A stretch of 64,000 bases of DNA from Yonghaparkia sp. Root332. Its GTDB lineage: Bacteria; Actinomycetota; Actinomycetes; Actinomycetales; Microbacteriaceae. The position numbers and the translations under genes are program-made. The notes under the pieces are model-generated. The model saw only the letters and a list, made by a program, of their open reading frames with translations, was not told where the DNA came from and searched no databases. The first letter of the stretch is position 1. Each line of letters begins with the position of its first letter. This document shows, in pieces, positions 42,914 through 51,451 of this stretch. The stretch is taken from contig NZ_LMCX01000002.1 in assembly GCF_001425665.1 (NCBI RefSeq), positions 186,001 through 250,000 on the forward strand, in the 5' to 3' direction.

Positions 42914-44464
42914 GTGCACGATGCCTCCCGCGACCGACTCGTCGGCGCTCTGCGCGACGACCTGACCGCCGCCGACTACACGGTCGACGCGGTGCGCCGG
43001 CTCTGGGGCGACGAGGCCGACGCGGCCCTGCGTCGCGGCGACCGCGTCGTCGCCCGACGCGCGCTGCGCTCCGCCCCCTCCGCACCGCTCACCGCGCTCG
43101 CCCGGCTGTTCCTCCTCGCCGATCCCGTGGCCGCCGACGAGCTCGCGGGCGCGCTGCCCTCTCTCGGGCTCGACGGCGCGCGCGAGCTGGGCCTCGCCGC
43201 GCCGACGACGGCGTCCGATGCCTGGCTCGCGAGCCTCGATGTGCGGCCCTACTCGGCGATCGACGCGACCGGAGCGGTGTCGTGGTGGGTCGTGTCCGAC
43301 CTCGGCGAGCTCGCGACCGGAGGGCCGCTCGACGCCGGCCATGTGCTGGGCGTCGGCGGAGCATCCACGACCCTCTCCTCGCTCATCCCCACGAGCGCGG
43401 CGCGCCGCGTCCTCGACCTGGGCACCGGATGCGGCGTCCAGTCGCTGCACGCCTCCCGCCACGCGGGCGCGATCGTCGCGACCGACATCTCGCGCCGCGC
43501 GCTCGACCTCGCCGCGCTCACCTTCCGGCTCAACGGGCTCGAGATCGGGGCCGACGGCATCGACCTCCGGCTCGGCGACCTCTTCGCGCCGGTGGCGGGG
43601 GACAGCTTCGACCGCATCGTCTCCAACCCGCCGTTCGTCATCACGCCGCGCCGCGAGGGCGTACCGCGCTTCGGGTACCGCGACGGCGGGCGCGTCGGCG
43701 ACGGCATCGTCGAGGAGGTCGTGCGGGGAGTCGCCGACCACCTCGAGCCCGGCGGCACCGCGCACCTGCTCGGCAACTGGGAGTACCGCGACGCGATGGG
43801 CGGCGACGGCCTCGCGCGCGTGCGCCGCTGGGTCGAGGAGGCCGGCCTCGACGCGTGGATCGTCGAGCGCGAGCGGCAGAGCCCCGCGCAGTACGCCGAG
43901 ACGTGGATCCGCGACGGCGGCACCCGCGTCGGCTCGCCCGAGTTCGAGGCGCTCGCCGAGGAGTGGCTCGGCGACTTCGAGGCCCGCGGCGTCACGGGCG
44001 TCGGCTTCGGCTACGTCGTGCTGCGGCGCCCCGTCGACCCCGCCGCCCCCCGGCTCGTGCGCACCGAGCGTCTGCTCGACGCGCTCGGCGCGACGCCCAC
44101 CGGCATCGGCGACCACCTCATGGCCGGGTTCGCGGCCCACGACGCGATCGCGCCGCTCGACGACTCCGCGCTCGCCGCGCTGCGCCTGCGCGTCGCGCCC
44201 GACGTCACCGAGGAGCGCCACCAGTGGCCCGGCGCCGACGGTCCCACTGTCATGCGGCTGCGGCAGGGCGGCGGCTTCGCGCGCACCATCGATGCGGATG
44301 CCGCGCTCGCCGGCCTCGTGGGCGCGAGCGACGGCGAGCTCTCGGTCGGTCAGCTGATCGGGGCGCTCGCGCAGCTGCTCGAGGTCGACGAGGCCGCGCT
44401 CGCCGACGACCTGCTGCCGCGCGTGCGCGAGCTTCTGGTCGTCGGGTTCCTCAGCCTCGAGTGA
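42914..44464 (+). CDS. SAM-dependent methyltransferase, DUF7059-like N-terminus
   Basis: A 516-residue class I methyltransferase. The N-terminal 150 residues form a helical domain seen with this group; then VLDLGTGCGVQSLHA (SAM-binding motif I) and SNPPFVI (motif IV, N-P-P-F) appear. The NPPF motif marks enzymes that methylate an amide or exocyclic amine, such as HemK or RNA/DNA N-methyltransferases; the target is unknown. The last 120 residues have no clear match. It starts at the GTG at 42914; the frame is open further upstream but unlike the family. It overlaps the convergent membrane protein by 14 bases. Confidence 0.85.
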   Translation: MHDASRDRLVGALRDDLTAADYTVDAVRRLWGDEADAALRRGDRVVARRALRSAPSAPLTALARLFLLADPVAADELAGALPSLGLDGARELGLAAPTTASDAWLASLDVRPYSAIDATGAVSWWVVSDLGELATGGPLDAGHVLGVGGASTTLSSLIPTSAARRVLDLGTGCGVQSLHASRHAGAIVATDISRRALDLAALTFRLNGLEIGADGIDLRLGDLFAPVAGDSFDRIVSNPPFVITPRREGVPRFGYRDGGRVGDGIVEEVVRGVADHLEPGGTAHLLGNWEYRDAMGGDGLARVRRWVEEAGLDAWIVERERQSPAQYAETWIRDGGTRVGSPEFEALAEEWLGDFEARGVTGVGFGYVVLRRPVDPAAPRLVRTERLLDALGATPTGIGDHLMAGFAAHDAIAPLDDSALAALRLRVAPDVTEERHQWPGADGPTVMRLRQGGGFARTIDADAALAGLVGASDGELSVGQLIGALAQLLEVDEAALADDLLPRVRELLVVGFLSLE

Positions 44465-45329
44465 TCGCCCCGTCGACCGAGCCCGCGCGCGGCCGACGAC
44501 GCCAGGAGGGCACCGTCAGCAGGATCGCGAGAGCGCTGAGCGCGACCCCGCCCTGCAGGACGAACCAGGAGCCCGCGCTCGGCCCTCCTCCGGCGCGAGT
44601 GCCGAAGGCCGCGTTGACGTCGTCGACGAGGCTCACTCCGAGGGTGAGATAGGCCGGCATCGCGGCGACCGTGAGGGCGCTCGCGAGGATGGCCGCGAAC
44701 GCGACGAAGCGGCGCGGCGCGAGGATGCGCTCCAGTCCGCCGCGCGCCGATAGACCAGCGAGGATCACGACGAGGATGCCGACGGCCGCCAGGATCACCC
44801 AGACGACGACGGCGACGATGAACCCCGACCGACTCACCGGTCCCCATGCTTCGTAGACAGCGCCGAGATCTCGTCGGCCGCCCGCGATCGCGAGCGGATG
44901 GTCGACGATGAGCACCCAGGCGACGAACGCGACCCAGGCGAGGAGCCCGGCCGCGAGGATCCATGAGAGCCCTCGGCGCGACAGGCGCTGCGGGTCGGCG
45001 GGAGCGGGGTGCGTCTCCTCCCACCCGCCGGGGAAGATGATGCGGGGACCGCGCGGCGGAACGGGGGCATCCCATTCGCCGCTCGCGACGCGCTCGACGC
45101 CCCGCACTCCGCGACGTATCGCGAGCGCATTGAGAACGGCGCCCGCGACCACGAGCAGCACGGCGACGAGCGGAGCGAGCACGCCCCACGTGGTCGCGAG
45201 CGCGACGATGGGCTCGGGGGTCGTCGCCTGCATCGACCGGCCATCGGCGGAGAGCAGCCACGACAGGAACGCGAGCGGCGCGAGCATGAGGCAGGTGATG
45301 CCCCAGCGGACGAGAGCGGTGGCCCGCAT
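44451..45329 (-). CDS. Polytopic membrane protein of unknown function
   Basis: The 292-residue protein has about six to seven hydrophobic segments, the first two near residues 5-25 and 43-68. A soluble loop of about 45 residues (EWDAPVPPRGPRIIFPGGWE) lies between spans 2 and 3. I recognise no family. The ATG at 45329 is preceded by GAGGAG; the start 10 residues upstream lacks one. It is transcribed alone. Confidence 0.7.
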   Translation of the reverse strand: MRATALVRWGITCLMLAPLAFLSWLLSADGRSMQATTPEPIVALATTWGVLAPLVAVLLVVAGAVLNALAIRRGVRGVERVASGEWDAPVPPRGPRIIFPGGWEETHPAPADPQRLSRRGLSWILAAGLLAWVAFVAWVLIVDHPLAIAGGRRDLGAVYEAWGPVSRSGFIVAVVVWVILAAVGILVVILAGLSARGGLERILAPRRFVAFAAILASALTVAAMPAYLTLGVSLVDDVNAAFGTRAGGGPSAGSWFVLQGGVALSALAILLTVPSWRRRPRAGSVDGAITRG

Positions 45330-45507
45330 GTGACTCCTCGGGTGATCGGTTGCGGCCACCCTAGCGAGGGCGCTCCGGTCCGGGCAGGGCGCGGCGGCGG
45401 GGTTCGCCTACGGAGTAACTCACGCTGTTCCGGGCGACTGGGGTGACAGGGGGCACGTGAAGTGCCCGGAAGGGCTCGAAGCGCGCGGCGTCCGGCCGAC
45501 GAGAAGC

Positions 45508-45523
45508 AGGTCGAATCGATTCG
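45508..45523. promoter_or_regulatory. 16-bp perfect palindrome before aldo/keto reductase
   Basis: GTCGAATCGATTCGAC is a perfect palindrome with a central CG, ending 34 bases before the reductase ATG. The size and central CG suit a LacI- or GntR-type operator. A hairpin GGGCAC-gtgaa-GTGCCC (45451-45467) lies just upstream. No matching copy was seen elsewhere in the window. Confidence 0.5.
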
Positions 45524-45557
45524 ACGACGAGTGCGCCGCGCGGTTACAGTGGCGCGC

Positions 45558-46577
45558 ATGAAGCTGCGCACCCTGGGGAACTCCGGAACCGCCGTAAGCG
45601 ATGTCGCGCTCGGCACGATGACCTTCGGCGCTGAGGCCGACGAGGCCTCCAGCCACGCAATGCTCGACGCCTTCGCCGAGGCCGGCGGAACTCTCATCGA
45701 CGCGGCCGACGTCTACGCCGGCGGGCTCAGCGAGGAGATCATCGGGCGCTGGATGGCCGCCAACCCCGACGTCGCCGACCGCATGGTCATCGCGACCAAG
45801 GGCCGATTCCCCATGGGGAGTGACGCCAACGATCTCGGCACCTCGCGCCGGCACCTGCGTCGCGCGCTCGACGCCTCGCTGCGACGGCTCGGCGTCGAGC
45901 ACGTCGACCTCTACCAGCTGCACGCGTGGGATCCGATCACGCCGCTCGACGAGACGCTCGGGTTCCTCGACGACGCCGTGCGCTCGGGGCTCATCTCGTA
46001 CTGGGGGCTATCGAACTTCACCGGCTGGCAGCTCACCAAGGCCGTCCACCGCGCCGCCGCGCTCGGCATGCCGGCGCCCGTGACGCTGCAGCCGCAGTAC
46101 AGCCTCCTGTCGCGCGAGATCGAGTTCGAGATCGTGCCGGCGGCGCTCGACGCGGGTCTCGGCCTGCTCCCATGGGGGCCGCTCGCGGGCGGCTGGCTCA
46201 CGGGCAAGTACCGACGCGACGCCGCCCCGACAGGCGCGACGCGGCTCGGCGAGGACCCGAACCGCGGCGTGGAGGCGTACGCCCGCCGCTCGGCGGAGGA
46301 TCGGACGTGGGAGGTGCTGGAGGCCCTCCACGCGATCGCCGACGACCACGGCGTGCCGCCCTCGCGCATCGCGCTCGCCTGGCTGCAGTCGCGACCCGGG
46401 ATGACGAGCGTCATCCTCGGCGCGCGCACCGTCGAGCAGCTGCGCGACAACCTCGCCGCGGCCGACGTCGAGCTGACCGCCGAGCAGCTCGACCGTCTCG
46501 ACGCCGCGAGCGCTCCGCGCGTGCCGGACTACCCGTACGGCGAGCTCGGCGTGGAGCAGCGGGCGCGCCGGCTCTGA
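45558..46577 (+). CDS. Aldo/keto reductase
   Basis: A 339-residue NADPH-dependent oxidoreductase with a TIM-barrel fold. The catalytic tetrad is visible as Asp48, Tyr53 (DAADVYAGG), Lys81 (IATKGR) and His122 (QLHAWDP); the cofactor-binding SVILGARTVEQLRDNL is near the C-terminus. It resembles the YajO/voltage-gated-channel-beta-like AKR group. The substrate is unknown. The ATG at 45558 is at the conserved N-terminus MKLRTLGNSG. A perfect palindrome lies in its promoter. Confidence 0.92.
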   Translation: MKLRTLGNSGTAVSDVALGTMTFGAEADEASSHAMLDAFAEAGGTLIDAADVYAGGLSEEIIGRWMAANPDVADRMVIATKGRFPMGSDANDLGTSRRHLRRALDASLRRLGVEHVDLYQLHAWDPITPLDETLGFLDDAVRSGLISYWGLSNFTGWQLTKAVHRAAALGMPAPVTLQPQYSLLSREIEFEIVPAALDAGLGLLPWGPLAGGWLTGKYRRDAAPTGATRLGEDPNRGVEAYARRSAEDRTWEVLEALHAIADDHGVPPSRIALAWLQSRPGMTSVILGARTVEQLRDNLAAADVELTAEQLDRLDAASAPRVPDYPYGELGVEQRARRL

Positions 46578-46593
46578 CCGGTACCGTCGCCGC

Positions 46594-47472
46594 GTGACCG
46601 CCTCACCCCTCGGCTCCGGCTCCTCCGACTCCTACCGCGACCCGTACGGCGGCGACGTGCTCGGCGGCGACTGGCGGGCGCGCGGCCGCGTCGTCGTCCC
46701 CGAGGTGCCGGCCGAGAAGGACCTCGTCGTCGAGCTGCCCGACTCCGGCTACGTCGGGGCGGTCGTGCGCGTCGAGCTCGGCACGGTGCACCTGGAGGAT
46801 CGCCACGGGCGGGTGCGTGTGTTCCCGCTGGGAGCGGGGTTCCTCGTCGAGGGGGCCCCGGTCATCCTCACCGCCCCCGCCGCGGCCAAGCCGACGGGCC
46901 GTCAGCGCACCGCGAGCGGCTCGTTCGCCGTCGAGCAGCAGCGCGCGCGCGTCGCCCGCGGCAGCCGCATCTGGGTCGAGGGCCGCCACGACGCCGAGCT
47001 CGTCGAGCAGGTGTGGGGCGACGACCTGCGCGTCGAGGGGGTGGTGGTCGAGTATCTCGAGGGCGTCGACGACCTCGCCGAGCGGCTGCGCGAGTTCGGG
47101 CCCGGGCCCGGCCGCCGCGTCGGCGTCCTGGTCGATCACCTCGTGGCCGGCTCCAAGGAGGAGCGCATCGCGCGCGAGGCGCTGCGGGGCGCGGATGCCC
47201 GGCACGTGCTCGTCGTCGGCCACCCCTACATCGACATCTGGCAGGCGGTGAGGCCCGCGCGCGTCGGCATCGCGGCGTGGCCCGACGTGCCGCGCGGGGA
47301 GGACTGGAAGACCGGGACCCTGCGCCGCCTCGGCTGGCCGCACGGCTCGCCGGAGGCCACGGCCGCGGGGTGGCGGAGGATCCGCGGCTCGGTGCGCAGC
47401 TACGCCGACCTCGACCCGGTGCTGCTCGGCCGGGTGGAGGAGCTCATCGACTTCGTCACCGCCGAGGGCTGA
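46594..47472 (+). CDS. DUF3097 family protein
   Basis: A 292-residue protein matching the actinobacterial DUF3097 family. RIWVEGRHDAELVEQVWGDD and VGVLVDHLVAGSKEERIA form a Toprim-like metal-binding core, suggesting a nucleic-acid-related enzyme, but the function is not established. The GTG start is 16 bases after the reductase stop, so they may be co-transcribed. A terminator follows. Confidence 0.85.
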   Translation: MTASPLGSGSSDSYRDPYGGDVLGGDWRARGRVVVPEVPAEKDLVVELPDSGYVGAVVRVELGTVHLEDRHGRVRVFPLGAGFLVEGAPVILTAPAAAKPTGRQRTASGSFAVEQQRARVARGSRIWVEGRHDAELVEQVWGDDLRVEGVVVEYLEGVDDLAERLREFGPGPGRRVGVLVDHLVAGSKEERIAREALRGADARHVLVVGHPYIDIWQAVRPARVGIAAWPDVPRGEDWKTGTLRRLGWPHGSPEATAAGWRRIRGSVRSYADLDPVLLGRVEELIDFVTAEG

Positions 47473-47512
47473 GCCGCGCGGCGCCCGGGCGCATCCGCCC
47501 CGGCATGACGAA

Positions 47513-47540
47513 AGCCGCCCCACATCATCGGGGGGCGGCT
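47513..47540. terminator. Terminator between DUF3097 and cold-shock genes
   Basis: AGCCGCCCC (47513-47521) pairs with GGGGCGGCT (47532-47540) around ten bases. The flanks ACGA and TCGT extend the symmetry with a small bulge. It separates convergent genes. Confidence 0.75.
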
Positions 47541-47590
47541 CTCGTGAGGTTCGCGTGATCTCTCACGCGAAGCGCTTCAGTCGGTGAGGA

Positions 47591-47794
47591 CTAGAGCGGG
47601 CGGATGTTCTCGGCCTGGAGGCCCTTGGGGCCCTGGGCCACGTCGAACTCGACCTTCTGGTTCTCATCGAGCGAACGGTAGCCGTTGCTCTGGATGGCCG
47701 AGAAGTGCGCGAACACGTCGGCGCTTCCGTCATCGGGGGTGATGAATCCGAAGCCCTTTTCGGCGTTGAACCACTTAACGGTGCCTGTCGTCAT
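47591..47794 (-). CDS. Cold-shock protein, CspA family
   Basis: A 67-residue single OB-fold protein with both RNA-binding motifs, KGFGFI and VFAHFSAI. It is an RNA chaperone that keeps mRNA unfolded, notably in the cold. Length and sequence match the major actinobacterial cold-shock proteins. AAGGGAG precedes the ATG. Its leader contains a small hairpin at 47825-47841, and the 281-base gap to the next gene is otherwise unassigned. Confidence 0.96.
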   Translation of the reverse strand: MTTGTVKWFNAEKGFGFITPDDGSADVFAHFSAIQSNGYRSLDENQKVEFDVAQGPKGLQAENIRPL

Positions 47795-47824
47795 TTCTGA
47801 CTCCCTTGTTTCCTACTTCACGGA

Positions 47825-47841
47825 GTTTCGACTGTCGAAAC
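47825..47841 (-). promoter_or_regulatory. Leader hairpin of the cold-shock gene
   Basis: GTTTCGA (47825-47831) and TCGAAAC (47835-47841) are perfectly complementary around three bases, 30 bases before the cold-shock start. Part of it, TTCGACTG, is repeated just upstream. Cold-shock leaders are often structured and temperature-sensitive; that role here is only inferred. Confidence 0.4.
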
Positions 47842-48075
47842 CACCAGTCGAACCAACTCGTGAACCGTATCCATCGGGGAGTAGCGACCTGCTTGGTGTT
47901 CCAGGACGCCCGGCGCAGCGAGGCGTATCAACTTCGCTGCCCACAGTAGTGCACACCCCGGCCTCCGGCACCATCGTCACCGAGTTGTTACCGATATTGC
48001 GCACAGCCGACGGCAAGAGGACGGCGATACGGTCGCGCTGGCGCGTCGCGCGCTCCCGATCTCTGGAGTGACATC

Positions 48076-48675
48076 ATGAGCTTCCTCGACCGACTCTTCG
48101 GCAGCCGCACCCCCGAGCCGGAGAGCGCCCCGCCGCCCCGCGCGCCGCGCGGCGACGACGAGCGCGCCGTCGAGCGCTACCGCTATCTGCTCGAGACCGC
48201 GCCGCCCGAGACCATCGAGCGCGTGCACGCCGAGGCCTTCGCGAAGCTGACCCCCGAGCAGCGGCGCATGGTGTTCGAGAAGCTCACGGCCTCGGCGCCG
48301 GAGGGCGAGGCGCCGCGCGACGATCAGCCGGCCACCCTCGCGCAGGCTGCGACCCGGTCGGAGCTGCGCCAGCCGGGCACGATGGAGCGGTCATTCGCGC
48401 GGCCCTCCTTCGGCAGCATGATGGGCGCCTCCCTCCTCGGAACGGTCGCCGGCTACGTCGTCGCCTCCGCGCTCGTGAGCGCCTTCCTGCCGCCCCTGGA
48501 TCCCGGCGGCGCCGAGGCGGGAGGGGACGCCGCCGGCGGGGGCGATGCCGGCGACGCCGCTGCGACGGATGCGGGCGCGGCCGACTCCGGCGCGGACGCG
48601 GGCGCCGGCGACGGCGGGGGCTTCTTCGACGGCGGCGGCTTCGACGGCGGCGGCTTCGGCGATTTCGGGTTCTGA
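48076..48675 (+). CDS. Hypothetical protein with Gly/Asp-rich tail
   Basis: This 199-residue protein has a helical N-terminus (YRYLLETAPPETIERVHAEA, KLTPEQRRMVFEKL), one hydrophobic segment at about residues 115-137 and a 60-residue tail of Gly, Ala, Asp and Phe (GGGFDGGGFGDFGF). The layout resembles small proteins often annotated as DUF2076-like or wrongly as cation-transporting ATPase. No function is known. The ATG follows CTGGAG, and a DUF427 gene starts two bases after the stop. Confidence 0.65.
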   Translation: MSFLDRLFGSRTPEPESAPPPRAPRGDDERAVERYRYLLETAPPETIERVHAEAFAKLTPEQRRMVFEKLTASAPEGEAPRDDQPATLAQAATRSELRQPGTMERSFARPSFGSMMGASLLGTVAGYVVASALVSAFLPPLDPGGAEAGGDAAGGGDAGDAAATDAGAADSGADAGAGDGGGFFDGGGFDGGGFGDFGF

Positions 48676-48676
48676 G

Positions 48677-49186
48677 ATGGCCCGCCGCGACCCCCGCTCC
48701 GGCCGGATCGAGCCGGGCCCCGGTCAGGAGTCGGTGTGGGACTACCCCCGACCTCCCCGCGTCGAGCCCGTCCGGGCGCGAGTGACGATCGAGCTCGGCG
48801 GCGTGCTCATCGCCGACTCGACGCGCGCGATGCGCGTCCTCGAGACGAGCCACCCGCCGGCCTACTACCTGCCTCCGGAGGACTTCGCGCCCGGGGCCCT
48901 CCGCCCCGCGGACGGCTCGAGCTTCTGCGAGTTCAAGGGGCGCGCCGCGTACGCCGACGTTCTCGGCGGCGATCGCGCCGCCCCGCGCGCCGCGTGGTAC
49001 TACCCCGAGCCGAGCCGCGGCTTCGAGCAGATCGCCGGGTTCGTGTCGGTCTACCCCGGCCGCATGGACCGCTGCACGGTCGACGGCGAGGTCGTCACTC
49101 CGCAGGAGGGCGACTTCTACGGCGGGTGGATCACCTCGAGCATCGTCGGCCCGTTCAAGGGCGCGGAGGGCACCTGGGGCTGGTGA
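48677..49186 (+). CDS. DUF427 domain protein
   Basis: A 169-residue protein with a DUF427 domain: TIELGGVLIADSTRAMRVLE, HPPAYYLPPEDF, SFCEFKGRAAYADV and RAAWYYPEPSRGFEQIAGFV. The fold is a small beta-tent; no activity is established. The ATG at 48677 is one base after the previous stop, indicating an operon with the Gly-rich protein. Confidence 0.88.
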   Translation: MARRDPRSGRIEPGPGQESVWDYPRPPRVEPVRARVTIELGGVLIADSTRAMRVLETSHPPAYYLPPEDFAPGALRPADGSSFCEFKGRAAYADVLGGDRAAPRAAWYYPEPSRGFEQIAGFVSVYPGRMDRCTVDGEVVTPQEGDFYGGWITSSIVGPFKGAEGTWGW

Positions 49187-49267
49187 CCCCGGGCCGGTGG
49201 CCCGGGCGGATCGGCGTTTCGGGCGGCCGAACTGCGGCAGGAGCATCCGCGCTGGCACACTGACCGC

Positions 49268-50374
49268 GTGAGCCAGGCGACCCGACCCGACGAGCCGAGC
49301 CGCGCCGACCTGCGGCGCTGGAGCCGCTACCTCGCCGACGAGCGCGCCGAGGCCGCCGTGTACCGCGACCTCGCCCGTCGACGCGCCGGCGAGGAGCGCG
49401 CGATCCTCCTCGCGCTCGCCGACGCCGAGGGCCGCCACGAGGCGCACTGGATGTCCCTCCTCGGCGACCGCGCGGCGCGCGTCCCCGCCGTCTCGCTCCG
49501 CACGCGCATCCTGGGCTTCTTCGCCCGACGCTTCGGCAGCGTCTTCGTGCTCGCGCTCGCCCAGCGCGCCGAGTCGCGCTCGCCGTACGAGACGGACGCG
49601 CACGCGACGGCCGCGATGGCCGCGGACGAGCGCATCCACCAGGAGGTCGTCCGCGGGCTCGCCGCGCGCGGTCGCGCCCGGCTCTCCGGCACGTTCCGGG
49701 CCGCGGTGTTCGGGGCGAACGACGGCCTCGTCTCCAACCTCGCCCTCGTGCTCGGCATCGGTGCGACGGGCGTCCCCGCCGCGACCGTCCTGTTCACGGG
49801 GATCGCGGGCCTCCTCGCCGGCGCGCTGTCGATGGGCGCGGGGGAGTACGTGTCGGTGCGATCGCAGCGAGAGCTGCTCGACGCCTCGACCCCCGACCCC
49901 GAGGTGCACACCGCCGTGCCCCACCTCGACGTCGACGCCAACGAGCTCGCCCTCGTCTACCGGGCTCGAGGGATGAGCGAGCAGGAGGCGCTCGTGCACG
50001 CGCGGGCGGTCGTGGCCGAGTACGACCCCGCCGTCGCCGCGGCCCGCGCGGCGGAGTCGCGGGCCCTCGGCGCGGTGACCGACGAGCACGAGGAGATCGG
50101 CTCGGCGTGGGGCGCCGCGACCTCCAGCTTCTGCTTCTTCGCCAGCGGCGCGGTCATCCCCGTCGTGCCGTACCTGCTCGGGCTCACGGGCGTCGCGGCC
50201 GTCGTCACCGCGGCCATCCTCGTCGGCCTCGCACTGCTCGTCACGGGCACGATCGTGGGCGTCCTCTCGGGCGCCTCGCCCTGGCGCCGGGCGCTCCGTC
50301 AGCTCGCGATCGGGTACGGAGCGGCCGCCGCGACCTACGCGCTCGGGCTCGCGTTCGGGACGACTCTGGCCTGA
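49268..50374 (+). CDS. VIT1/CCC1-type Fe/Mn transporter with ferritin-like N-terminus
   Basis: A 368-residue membrane protein. Residues about 15-130 are a ferritin-like helical domain with acidic/His metal ligands (EEERAI-type helices, EGRHEAHW and DERIHQEV). Residues about 140-368 are a VIT1/CCC1 transporter: FGANDGLVSNLALVLGIGAT, LLAGALSMGAGEYVSVRSQ, and about five membrane spans. MbfA-like proteins of this form export iron or manganese to relieve metal stress. It starts at the GTG at 49268. Confidence 0.88.
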   Translation: MSQATRPDEPSRADLRRWSRYLADERAEAAVYRDLARRRAGEERAILLALADAEGRHEAHWMSLLGDRAARVPAVSLRTRILGFFARRFGSVFVLALAQRAESRSPYETDAHATAAMAADERIHQEVVRGLAARGRARLSGTFRAAVFGANDGLVSNLALVLGIGATGVPAATVLFTGIAGLLAGALSMGAGEYVSVRSQRELLDASTPDPEVHTAVPHLDVDANELALVYRARGMSEQEALVHARAVVAEYDPAVAAARAAESRALGAVTDEHEEIGSAWGAATSSFCFFASGAVIPVVPYLLGLTGVAAVVTAAILVGLALLVTGTIVGVLSGASPWRRALRQLAIGYGAAAATYALGLAFGTTLA

Positions 50375-50411
50375 TCAGAGCCGTTCTTCGCGCGACCCCC
50401 TGTGTCGGGCT

Positions 50412-50518
50412 CCCAGGGGTTTGTCAGGTTCGGCCCCGCACCCTGGGATAGCGGCTACGACAGCCGTAGGGGAGAGCATCCCCGGTGCGATGACATCCAC
50501 CGGGTGCGGTGCGATGAC
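50412..50518 (+). promoter_or_regulatory. Structured leader upstream of the M23 peptidase
   Basis: Four consecutive inverted repeats lie here: CCCAGGG (50412-50418) with CCCTGGG (50441-50447); CTACG with CGTAG (50455-50469); GGGA with TCCC (50470-50482); and CGGTG with CACCG (50483-50502). The 11-mer GGTGCGATGAC occurs twice, 24 bases apart (50484 and 50508). In actinobacteria, cell-wall peptidase genes often have cyclic-di-AMP (ydaO) riboswitch leaders; I could not match that consensus here. Confidence 0.45.
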
Positions 50519-50626
50519 CTCCTGACGCCGGCTCACTCGATCTGGTGCGAATGCGCAACGACGTGCACAGCCCGTATTCGACCAGCGCTTCACCGGGGCG
50601 CTGCCACGAGAAAAGCCCCACGCTCC

Positions 50627-51340
50627 ATGCCCTCTTCGCTCCACCGCTCCCGCGTGCGCTCCGCCGTGGGCGCCTCGCCCTTCCTCCCCGCTCGCGCGGT
50701 CGACCCCCTGCACCTCCGCGAGCGGGTGCTCGCGATCGCCGTCGCCGTCGTCGCCGCAACGGTGCTCGCCGGCAACGGCGTCGCCGCCATCGGATCGACC
50801 CTCGATGAGGAGCAGCGCGCCTTGGCCGCGCCGCGACCTCAGTCGTTCTCCGTGAGCGCGACCGTTCCCATCGAGCCCGCCGATCGCGACGACTTCACGG
50901 TCACGTGGTCGCCTCCCGTGGTCTACCCCGTCGGCGCGGGCGCCCCGCAGACCGACGGCTTCGGCTTCCGCGCCTCCCCGTGCGCCGGCTGCTCGAACGA
51001 CCACAAGGGCGTCGACTTCACGCCCGGCGCCGGCACCCCCGTCGCGAGCATCGCCGACGGCGTCGTGACCGCCGTCGGCTTCGACGGCACGTACGGGATG
51101 AGGGTCGAGATCGAGCACGTCGTGGAGGGCCAGGCGGTGCGCTCGTTCTCCGCCCACCTTCAGGACGGCTCGGTGCCGCTCTCGGTCGGCGATCGGGTCG
51201 AGACCGGGCAGATCATCGGCGCGGTCGGGTCGACGGGGGCGAGCACCGGGGCGCACCTCCACTTCGAGGTCCGCATCGGCGGAACGCCGATCGATCCGGT
51301 CCCGTGGCTCGTGGCGAACGTGCGCACCGCGCCGCGCTGA
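50627..51340 (+). CDS. M23-family metallopeptidase
   Basis: A 237-residue protein that should cut peptidoglycan cross-bridges outside the membrane. One hydrophobic segment near residues 33-55 serves as signal anchor. The catalytic domain (about 115-235) has the zinc-binding HKGVDF (His-x3-Asp) and HLHFEV (His-x-His). The ATG at 50627 gives a sensible signal anchor, but its ribosome site is weak and the frame is open upstream to 50402. A structured leader precedes it. No other wall genes are adjacent. Confidence 0.85.
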   Translation: MPSSLHRSRVRSAVGASPFLPARAVDPLHLRERVLAIAVAVVAATVLAGNGVAAIGSTLDEEQRALAAPRPQSFSVSATVPIEPADRDDFTVTWSPPVVYPVGAGAPQTDGFGFRASPCAGCSNDHKGVDFTPGAGTPVASIADGVVTAVGFDGTYGMRVEIEHVVEGQAVRSFSAHLQDGSVPLSVGDRVETGQIIGAVGSTGASTGAHLHFEVRIGGTPIDPVPWLVANVRTAPR

Positions 51341-51451
51341 CGCGCCGACCGAACCGAGCGGTCATCGGCTCCGAACCCGAGGTGCTTAGACTGTCGCCAC
51401 GCCGGCCATCGCCGCGCCCCGCGCCAGCAGGACCCCCCTGAGGAGACAACA

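Noticed and set aside
50412-50626. Cyclic-di-AMP (ydaO) riboswitch
   Set aside because: The context fits, but the conserved core sequences of that riboswitch could not be found by eye.
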